This document shows positions 26,345 through 35,100 of a stretch of DNA of 62,094 nucleotides, in pieces. The DNA lies in the NCBI GenBank assembly GCA_017445585.1, contig JAFSTX010000067.1, positions 1 to 62,094 on the forward strand, given 5' to 3'. The DNA is from Lachnospiraceae bacterium. Its GTDB lineage: Bacteria > Bacillota > Clostridia > Lachnospirales > Lachnospiraceae. Position 1 is the first letter of the stretch, and each line of letters opens with the position of its first letter. The notes below the pieces were generated by a model, which was not told the DNA's origin, ran no database searches, and was given only the letters and a program-made list of their open reading frames with translations. The position numbers were made by a program, and so were the translations under genes.

Positions 26345-27610
26345 ATGAAGAAATATATATCGATCTTACTCGCGATGATGCTTGCTGTCTGCGCTGCCGG
26401 CTGCGGACAGACGCCGGAGACTCCCTCGTCCGAGGGGACAGAGCCTTCCGCTCAGAGCGGAGAGGAGCGCGATATGCCGCTTCAGTACGGCATCAACGCC
26501 CATATTTACGAGCAGCGCCCGATGGATCCGAGCTCCACGATGGATTATATCGTAGAGATGACCGAGATACTCGGCGTGGAGTGCTACCGACTGAGCACAC
26601 CGCTTGAGTCCATGTTTTCCGTAGGCGAGGGCGATACTCCCATATTCAAAGAGGGCTTTAAGGAGCTGGTCCATCAGATCATAGAAAAGATGAAGTCGGT
26701 CGGAGTAAAGAAGTTCTGCGCGGTCAGCGACTCGTTTATATATCCTTACGGCTACCAGGTGACCAGCAACGGCGCTGTTCCCGATCCTGCGGTAGAGGCG
26801 GAGATGTACATGCGCTGGGTGAAGCTCTTCGCGAGAGCCTGGGGAATGATCGCCGCGGAATTCCCGGAGATCACCTATATCGAGCCGATGAACGAGCCGG
26901 ATATCTCGGGCTCCAATACGTTTACAAAGCAGGGCCATCAGTGGGGTCTGGACGACGGCTACAAATACACGATGACTGACAAGGCGCATATGATCGCCGA
27001 TCTTCAGTACTACATCAGCCAGGAGGCAAAGACCGCAAATCCGGATATTCTGGTCACGACTCCCGGCTTTGCCACCAGAGGAGAGGGTCAGGATGTACTG
27101 GACTACCTGTACGAGGCAATAGAATCGGGAGCGCACCCCTTTGACGGGGAGTACGCGGACACCGATCCGGATCACTACTTTGACGTGATCAATTTCCATT
27201 CGTATCTGGGAAGCACGACGATCGACGAATACTTTGAGCATATAGATACTTTCTACAAAGCCTGCGAGCGCCACGGTGACGCCGGCAAGAGGGCGATACT
27301 CACCGAGTGGGGTTTCACGGATTACGACAACGAAGCCCAGGAGATCCTCAACGGTGAGAATATGACGAAGCTCCTTGAAATGTTCGATGCTAAGATGCCG
27401 TATTTCGAAGGGGTATATCTGTATATGCTGAACGATTACTACGATTTTTCGGTAGATGCCAGCGAGGATAATTTCGGATTGTTCTCTTCGCGCGGCGATC
27501 CCGAAAAGCCCGGCTGTCCCAAGCCGGACGCTGTTGCGTTTTATAAATATATCCATAATACGGAAGATATCGCTCCGCTCTATAAATTCTGCCCGGAGCT
27601 GATGCCGTAA
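26345..27610 (+). CDS. Lipoprotein glycoside hydrolase, clan GH-A-like
   Basis: The 421-residue product has a lipobox (AAGC, Cys about residue 20), so it is anchored outside the membrane. The rest fits a TIM-barrel retaining glycosidase. Candidate acid/base is Glu184 in IEPMNEP and candidate nucleophile is Glu321 in LTEWG, in the order and spacing of clan GH-A (GH39 or GH5-like). It is homologous to the C-terminal domains of the next two giant proteins. The ATG at 26345 follows CGGAGGTG at a good distance; a GTG 12 bases earlier overlaps that site. The sugar specificity is unknown. Confidence 0.8.
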   Translation: MKKYISILLAMMLAVCAAGCGQTPETPSSEGTEPSAQSGEERDMPLQYGINAHIYEQRPMDPSSTMDYIVEMTEILGVECYRLSTPLESMFSVGEGDTPIFKEGFKELVHQIIEKMKSVGVKKFCAVSDSFIYPYGYQVTSNGAVPDPAVEAEMYMRWVKLFARAWGMIAAEFPEITYIEPMNEPDISGSNTFTKQGHQWGLDDGYKYTMTDKAHMIADLQYYISQEAKTANPDILVTTPGFATRGEGQDVLDYLYEAIESGAHPFDGEYADTDPDHYFDVINFHSYLGSTTIDEYFEHIDTFYKACERHGDAGKRAILTEWGFTDYDNEAQEILNGENMTKLLEMFDAKMPYFEGVYLYMLNDYYDFSVDASEDNFGLFSSRGDPEKPGCPKPDAVAFYKYIHNTEDIAPLYKFCPELMP

Positions 27611-27670
27611 ATGTCCTTAGATACGACAAGTAGTATGCTGTATTTATCCTGCTTTGAAAGGAGAAAACTC

Positions 27671-30600
27671 ATGAAGAAGTTTAAAAGACTGATGACTCTG
27701 ATACTGGCATTATCTATGATTGCCACGCTCTTTACGGCGCCGACAGTTGCCGACGCAGCTCCACCTGAAGGGGAGACGTATGAGGAGTATGATGTTGTCA
27801 CGTATAATGACTTATTATATTACGGCAATCCGCTGACAGCATCCAGAATGCCATTGAATGGAAATCCGAAGTTTGCTTACAACCGTACTTCACCTACTTA
27901 CTCTGTGATATTCAAATACCGTTGGACAGCAGGTTCGTATGATACCGATAAACCGTATTATGTATTCTACTATGACAAATGGTCAGGAGATGCGTATCCC
28001 TTTGCCCTTGCTGTAAAATCGCCGAACTATTCGAAGCTTGGCGCGGCTGCAGGTGCAAACGGTGCATGGCATCTTGATCCATCCAAAGCTGATCATATCG
28101 TTCAGATGAGCGAACCAATAGTTGCAGGTCAAAACTATGATATTGAACATGGCAGGCTGATGGTTGCAACTGGGTCGAATGCGGGCAAATACTACGTTTA
28201 TGTCAAGGTTAACGACGAGCTGATTTACGGCTATTACTATAGCGGCGCAAATGGCGACGGTACGTATGGCAGCAATAACCAGGCATTTGATCCTGCATAT
28301 CTCAGGTTTACAGATGGAACATCTGATAACTATATTTCGGCTGTTCCCGAGCCTGAGACGTTTGAAGATTATGACGAGATCACTTTTGACGATCTGTATT
28401 ATAACGGCAATTCTGTTGCGGGACAGACGATGGGGGGCAAAGATCCCTTTACATACAATGCCACTTCACCTTCCTATTCCGTAAAATTTAAGTATCGCTG
28501 GATACCAGGTGGAGATCAACTGAAATTCACCACCTATTTTGATGCCTGGAAATACCCCTTCTGCTTTGCAGTTAAGACTCCGGGCCAGACAGGTTTTGGT
28601 GCCCAGGCAGGGCCCAATGGTTCCTGGCATCTTGTACCGTCTGATGACAGTTTGATCGTAGATATGGACGAACCAATCGTGGCCGGACAGCCATATGACA
28701 TAGAGGTTGGGCGTCTGAAGGTCAGGACAGGTCCCAATGCGGGTCAGTATTACGTCTACTATATGGTAAACGGTGAACTGATTCAGTCATATTACTATAA
28801 CGGTGTAAGTAATGGGACATATTCAAACGGTACGGCACTGTCAAATAAGATCATCATCAGCGCACCTGACGGTAATGTGTTCAGCGCCACTCCGATCCCC
28901 GAGACTTATGAGGATTATGACGAGATCACCTTTGACGATCTGTACATCGGAAGTACATCGATGGCCGGACAGACACACGACGGTAAGGGTGATTACAATT
29001 ACACAGCCACCTCGCCTTCGTATTCAGTAAAGTTCAGTTATCGCTGGATACCTGGGGGAAGTGATCTTAAGTTTACTGCGTGGTTTGATTCCTCAGGCCA
29101 GTATCCTTTCTGCTACGCAGTAAAGACTCCCAATCAGAGCGACTTCGGCAAGACCGCAGGACCTAACGGCTCATGGCACCTTGTACCGTCCGACGCAAGT
29201 CTGATCGTAGACATGGATGAGCCTATCGTAGCCGGGAAGTCATATGACATAGAAATAGGCCGACTAAAGGTCAAAACAGGTTCGCCTGTTCATGTTGGTA
29301 AATATTATGTCTACTTTAAGGTGGGTGGTGAACTTATTCAGTCATACTATTATGATGGTGTCAGTAATGGTACCTATGGCAATAATATTTCAATGACTAA
29401 TAGAATAAAGATCAACGCGCCTTCCGGTAATGTGTTCAGCGCCATCCCGATCCCTGAGACCTATGAGGATTATGACGAGATCACCTTTGACGATCTGTAT
29501 ATCGGAAGTACATCAATGGCCGGACAGACAAAGGACGATGGAAATCATACTTATACTTACAATGCGACTTCACCCAGCTATTCGCTGAAATTTAAGTATC
29601 GCTGGACAGCAGGCGGCAGTGGAGAGAATCTCAGATTCAGCACATATCTGGATGATTGGGTATTCCCTTTCTGTTTTGCTGCAAAATATCCTGGTCAAAC
29701 AGACTTCGGAGCTCATGCGGGTGCAAATGGAGCATGGCACCTTGTACCGAATAATGATAATCTTATCGTGCAGATGGAGGAACCCGTTGTTTCCGGACAA
29801 TCGTATGATATCGAAATAGGACGCCTGAAGGTCAGGACAGGTTCTTCTGTAAATGTCGGCAAGTACTATGTTTACTTTAAGGTAAATGACGAGTTGATCC
29901 AGTCATACTATTATGGTGGGGTGAGCAACGGAATCTACGGAAACGGTACTGCTCTGTCAAATAAGATCATAATAGCCTCGCCTGCCGGAAATGCGTTTTC
30001 TGCTATCCCGATTCCTGAGACTTACGATGACTATGATGAGATCAGCTACTATGACCTGAAGCTGAACGGCGATCCTGTTCCCGCAGGCGGCCAGAATATG
30101 AGCGGCGCTACCACCTTTACCTATGACCGCACGTCTGAGTCCGGTTCTGCGATATTCAGATTCAACTGGAAGACGGGCGATGTTCCGAAGATGCAGCTTT
30201 CGTTTGAAAAGACGTCTGACAGCGCAATGGCTTATCAGTTTGGCGCATGGCTGTCGGAGCAAGGCGCTGATGCGGGCTTTGCCAACGGAAGGATGTGGCT
30301 GATTCCCGGATCCGGTCCTCAGGTAGATATGCCTTCTGTTCTTTCCGCAAATGCGTCGTATAACGTTGAGTTCGGCCGTCTGAAGGTCGCGACAGGCACC
30401 CCGGCAAATGTCGGCAGGTATTATCTCTACGTCAAGATCAACGATACTCTGATTGCTGAGGACTATGTCGCTTCGGACGTGGTCGATGCAAACGGCGATT
30501 ACACCTCCAATCCGGGCAGCACCGCCTGCAACGTCAAGTCCGGAGAGATATTCTTCGCCTTCTGGGGCAGCAGCGGCAACGCGATAGGCGCGGTGAGGGA

Positions 30601-32005
30601 GCTTCCGGTAAATACGCATACGGGCATCAGAGGCGATCTCAACAATGATGCGGTGATCACCTCGGCGGATCTTACCGTTCTCAGGAGCATTATGCTTGGG
30701 ACGGCTGCTTCAGACGCGGCTGCTGATTTCAACAATGATGCCGCCGTGGATCTCCGTGATCTTATCGCAATGCTTAAGTATCTGTTCCCTGTGAATACCT
30801 ATTCGAGATCAGGTGAGCCGGTTCTCGGAATGCAGGAGCATCTGCTTGAGGATTCGACCAAGACCGTTGCCTACATAGCTGATGTAACAGCCACTATGGG
30901 AGCCGGTATCTACCGTCTCGGAACCCAGCTGAGCACGCTCTTTGATCCTACCATAATGAACGGCGTTACGGCCGACAGCGCCAACTTGGCAAAACTGCAG
31001 GAGATGGTCGCCGCGCTGAAGGCACAGGGCATAGAAGAGATACTCTTCGTTTCTGATGATTTTGTGCATCCTTCCGGTTATCTGGGCACCACGCATCCCG
31101 GCGTAAGCGATCGCAAGACAGTCCCCGATCCTCAGGCTGAGCCCGAAGACTATCAGGCCTGGCTTGAGGTCAACGCGGCAGCCTACAAGGCGCTTGCAGA
31201 GGCTGTGCCGGAGATCAGATACTTTGAGCCCTATAACGAGATCAATCTCACGACCACCGGTATGGAAAGGCCCGGTGTTGCCTGGGATGCCAAGCCTGAT
31301 TCGGTCCACGATCCTTACAGGTACAGTGTACAGCAGAAGGCCGGTATCATGGCTGACCTGTGCTGGTATGTTTCAAAGGCGGTCAAGTCTGTCGACAGAG
31401 CAAATCAGGTGACGACGCCTTCGATTGCTACAGATAACGCATCGATCGTACAGAGCACATTCCTTGGAGTGTTCTACTCGGAGATAAAATCGGGCAATTA
31501 CCCGACCGGCAAGGCTCTGGGCGATGTCAGGATCGACAACTTCTTTACCATAGTGAACGCCCATGCGTATCCGGAATACAGCAGTTCCGCATCGACCAGG
31601 CAGACCAACGTCAATGCCATGGCCACCCGCATAAACAACCTGTATTCCGCGATGCTGCAGAACTCCGACGGCGGACGCCGCGTATGGCTTACCGAGGTCG
31701 GAGTGACAGACAACAAGGGCTCGCGTCCTACATCCAACACCGGAGATCTTATGTCAAAGGTGCTTGATAAGATCGATACCGACCTTACTTATATCGACGC
31801 GCTCTTCATCTATAAGATCGCCGATATTTCAGCCTCTGCCGGAGCGGATGATTCCGAGACCAGCTACGGTCTGTTCTACTCGGGCGATGCGGGATCCAAC
31901 CGCTACAATGCCAAGAATTCGGCACAGGTCGTCTACAGCTTCTTCCACAACGGCTCGACCGATTATTCGGCGCTGGATGCTCTTGTGAGCAGATATCGTC
32001 AGTAA
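27671..32005 (+). CDS. Giant secreted enzyme: five beta-sandwich repeats, dockerin, GH-A-like domain
   Basis: The 1444-residue product has a signal peptide (MKKFKRLMTLILALSMIATL...ADAA). Five ~180-residue repeats start near residues 36, 230, 412, 595 and 781; each opens with Y-D-E-I-x-F-x-D-L and carries FGRLKV or IGRLKV and KYYVY. A type I dockerin with two calcium loops (DLNNDAVITSAD and DFNNDAAVDLRD, about 985-1042) and a C-terminal GH domain follow. The candidate catalytic residues are Glu1190 (EPYNE) and Glu1342 (LTEVG). The dockerin lies inside the chain rather than at its end. The ATG follows AAAGGAG. The first 800 codons are visibly more AT-rich than their neighbours. Confidence 0.82.
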   Translation: MKKFKRLMTLILALSMIATLFTAPTVADAAPPEGETYEEYDVVTYNDLLYYGNPLTASRMPLNGNPKFAYNRTSPTYSVIFKYRWTAGSYDTDKPYYVFYYDKWSGDAYPFALAVKSPNYSKLGAAAGANGAWHLDPSKADHIVQMSEPIVAGQNYDIEHGRLMVATGSNAGKYYVYVKVNDELIYGYYYSGANGDGTYGSNNQAFDPAYLRFTDGTSDNYISAVPEPETFEDYDEITFDDLYYNGNSVAGQTMGGKDPFTYNATSPSYSVKFKYRWIPGGDQLKFTTYFDAWKYPFCFAVKTPGQTGFGAQAGPNGSWHLVPSDDSLIVDMDEPIVAGQPYDIEVGRLKVRTGPNAGQYYVYYMVNGELIQSYYYNGVSNGTYSNGTALSNKIIISAPDGNVFSATPIPETYEDYDEITFDDLYIGSTSMAGQTHDGKGDYNYTATSPSYSVKFSYRWIPGGSDLKFTAWFDSSGQYPFCYAVKTPNQSDFGKTAGPNGSWHLVPSDASLIVDMDEPIVAGKSYDIEIGRLKVKTGSPVHVGKYYVYFKVGGELIQSYYYDGVSNGTYGNNISMTNRIKINAPSGNVFSAIPIPETYEDYDEITFDDLYIGSTSMAGQTKDDGNHTYTYNATSPSYSLKFKYRWTAGGSGENLRFSTYLDDWVFPFCFAAKYPGQTDFGAHAGANGAWHLVPNNDNLIVQMEEPVVSGQSYDIEIGRLKVRTGSSVNVGKYYVYFKVNDELIQSYYYGGVSNGIYGNGTALSNKIIIASPAGNAFSAIPIPETYDDYDEISYYDLKLNGDPVPAGGQNMSGATTFTYDRTSESGSAIFRFNWKTGDVPKMQLSFEKTSDSAMAYQFGAWLSEQGADAGFANGRMWLIPGSGPQVDMPSVLSANASYNVEFGRLKVATGTPANVGRYYLYVKINDTLIAEDYVASDVVDANGDYTSNPGSTACNVKSGEIFFAFWGSSGNAIGAVRELPVNTHTGIRGDLNNDAVITSADLTVLRSIMLGTAASDAAADFNNDAAVDLRDLIAMLKYLFPVNTYSRSGEPVLGMQEHLLEDSTKTVAYIADVTATMGAGIYRLGTQLSTLFDPTIMNGVTADSANLAKLQEMVAALKAQGIEEILFVSDDFVHPSGYLGTTHPGVSDRKTVPDPQAEPEDYQAWLEVNAAAYKALAEAVPEIRYFEPYNEINLTTTGMERPGVAWDAKPDSVHDPYRYSVQQKAGIMADLCWYVSKAVKSVDRANQVTTPSIATDNASIVQSTFLGVFYSEIKSGNYPTGKALGDVRIDNFFTIVNAHAYPEYSSSASTRQTNVNAMATRINNLYSAMLQNSDGGRRVWLTEVGVTDNKGSRPTSNTGDLMSKVLDKIDTDLTYIDALFIYKIADISASAGADDSETSYGLFYSGDAGSNRYNAKNSAQVVYSFFHNGSTDYSALDALVSRYRQ

Positions 32006-32051
32006 CTCCCTTCGCGGAGATTCCGGGGCTTCAATGCCCCGGGATCCCCGC

Positions 32052-32078
32052 CGTTGTCATTCTCATAATGATGACGGA
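32052..32078 (+). other. Intergenic hairpin without T-run
   Basis: CCGTTGTCATT and AATGATGACGG can pair over 11 positions (two G-U) around CTCAT, between the two giant genes. Just before it, CCGGGGC and GCCCCGG form another stem around TTCAAT (about 32023-32042). No T-run follows, so these may affect mRNA stability rather than terminate. Confidence 0.4.
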
Positions 32079-32157
32079 ATGGGGATAAATGCTTGTCCTT
32101 ATTCCGGTGTTATTATCAGACAGACAGAAAAGTCTTAGCATTCGTGAGGTAAAAGCT

Positions 32158-35100
32158 ATGAAGAAACTTAAAAGAATCCTTGCATCGATACTTTCGCTTG
32201 TACTCGCACTGACGGTCTGGAATGGTCCCGTGACGGCCAGTGCAGCGGGCGAAGATCTGAAGTTTAATGCCGACGGCAAATTCAAGATCGTTATCTTTTC
32301 CGATGTTCAGGATCAGTTCCCTGTTTATCAGAGAGTTATAAATATAATGAGGCAGGCGATCTCACGCGAGGATCCGGATCTGGTCGTGTTCCTTGGTGAT
32401 AATACCGAGCAGAATTTCAAGGAAGCAGATCTGTCTGATCTGAGGATGACTCTGAATCAGATCCTTGGTCCGGTAGTGGATGCAGGCGTGCCCTATGCAT
32501 TTGTCTTCGGCAATCACGATGACCAGAGCTATTACAGCGGGCAGCGTACGGATAAGGACGCGATGTTTGCAGTATATCAGAGCATCGGCGACTGCCGTAC
32601 GACCGACCCCGCGCCCGAGATCTACGGAACCGGTACCTGCAAGATACCCATCTACTCCAGCAGCGGGAGCAGTCTTGCTTTCGATCTCTACATGATGGAT
32701 TCCAATGCATATCAGATACCGAACGATACGCACAGCGGCTACGGCAGCCCACACACCGATCAGCTGGAGTGGCTTGCGGCGAGCAAGGATGAGGGCGTAA
32801 ACGCTCTGCTGTTCCAGCATATACCCATGCCGGAGAATTATGATCTCCTCGTGGAGGATGCCAACGGAACAAAGAGCTATGGCGGCAAAAAATATCTGAA
32901 GCAGCTGAATTCAAATGCCACCGGTTCTCTTAATGAATTCCCGAACCCCTGCCCCGCAGAGAATAATACGGGCGAATTTGAGACCATCAAGTCAATGGGC
33001 AATATCCTGGGCGTATTTACCGGTCATGATCATCTCAACGATTATACCGGTACTCTGGACGGCATCAAGCTCACCGCAGTTCCCGGCATGACGTATTTCA
33101 ATTACGGCGATGAGTCTGTCAGAGGCTACGGCGTCATCGAGCTGGATGAGGCTGATCTGTCTACATATGATTACCACACCGTCAAGTTTTCCACGCTGGA
33201 CGCGGAAGCAGGCGGCACGACAGAGACGGTCTATGATGTATACGATGAGATAGGCTATGCGGATCTCCGCAAGAACGGCTCCGCTTTGCCCGCTGCGGAT
33301 TACAATATCCACGGCAGCAATACCTTTACCTATAATGCCACTTCGCCGTCAAAGTCGGCGATCTTCAGATTCCGCTGGACTGCCGGCGCGGATACGGGCA
33401 TCCAGTTCTCCTTTGATGTGGGTGAGAACGGCAACTGCGCATATCCCTTCGCCGTCTGGGTCAAGAAGCCGAATCAGGGAAGCGCGGGCGTGAATGGCGC
33501 ATGGCATCTGAAACCAAACGTCAGCAGCATGCTGGTCAATATGAAAAAAGCCATAAAGCGGGGGGATACCTTTGACATAGAGCTCGGCAGGCTCAAGGTC
33601 CTCTCCGGCGACCCCGTGTATCTGGGACAGTACTACGTATATCTCAAGGTAAACGGCACTCTGATCCAGGAGGGCTATTCCAATACCAGCGATGACGGTA
33701 AATTCAGATCAGGCGATGCCCTCTGCCAGGTCTCCAATGAGATCCGTTTCGGCGACTGGTCTTCAAACGACAACAACAACAGGATCAGCGCATATCAGGA
33801 GCCCGTTCCCGAGGTTGAGCCCGATGAGTTTGCACCCTACGATATCATCGAATACAAGGACCTGAAAAAGGACGGAGAGGCTCTGGCGGTGGAAGGAACC
33901 GTCCTGACCGCTCAGAACAATCCGTTTACCTATACTGCGGCTTCTCCGACACATTCAGCTATATACAGATTCCGCTGGGTCGCAGGGACCTGTACATATT
34001 TCCAGATGTATCCCGGCGTGTACTGCACGAACCCGTTTATGTACCGTATAAATGCGAGCTCCGCGGAATGGGTCAAGAGATATGACCCGGGTATCGCGAG
34101 CAAGGCCATAGGGCATGCCGTCAGCGAAGGCGACGAATTCGATATCGAGATCGGCAGGCTCATGGTCTCAGGCGGTCCCAACGCAGGCAAGTACTATACA
34201 TATTTCAAGGTCGATGATGAAGTCATATTCGAGGAATATGTCTCGGAGAGCGAGATCACGGATGAGAGAGCTCTCGGCGACGGCATCCAGTTCAATCTGA
34301 ATGCCAATGATTATACCTGTACCATCAAGGCTATTCCCGAGGAGGAGGCGGAGGCTCCCGATGCCCGCTACTATGCTTATGACGAGATCACCTATGGAGA
34401 TCTGCGCCTGAACGGCAGCTCCGTCCCGAGCAGCGGCTATAATCTTACCGGCGGAAAGACATTTACCTACAATGCCACGTCCGCCACATATTCCGCGGTA
34501 TTCAGATTCCGCTGGAAAACGGGTTCGGTAGCCAAGTTCTCCCTGTCCTTTGATACGACGGCTGCGGACGGTTCGGGCAGCGTGTCTTTCCCGTTCTGCG
34601 CAGTAGCGAAGTATCCTAACCAGACCGGATTCGGTGCCGAGGCGGGGCCGAACGGTGCATGGCACCTTGATCCGTCCAATAACAGCACCAAGGTGGACAT
34701 GGAAGAGCCGCTCGTTCCCGGTGAGATATACGACGTCGAGTTCGGACGTCTGAAGGTCAAGAACGGGGATCATGCGGGTGAATATTATGTATACCTGAAG
34801 GTCGACGATGTTCTGGTCAATTCCTATTACTATGCGTCCGTAGGTGCGGACGGCTCCTACAAGGATACGAAGCTTTCAAACTTTGTCAGATTTGAAGTAT
34901 ATAACACCGAGGGAACCCAAATCAGTGATATTCCCGTTCCCGAGACGTATGAAGACTATGATGAGATAGGCTTTGACAGTCTGTTCAAAGACAATGAATC
35001 CATGGCAGGAAAGACGCTGGAAAACGGCAATCACCACTTCACTTACAGCGCCGCATCCTCCAGCTACTCCATGAAACTGAAATTCCGCTGGACTGCCGGC

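Noticed and set aside
32023-32078. Transcription terminator between the two giant enzyme genes
   Set aside because: Two stems can form but neither is followed by a T-run; the genes are probably co-transcribed.
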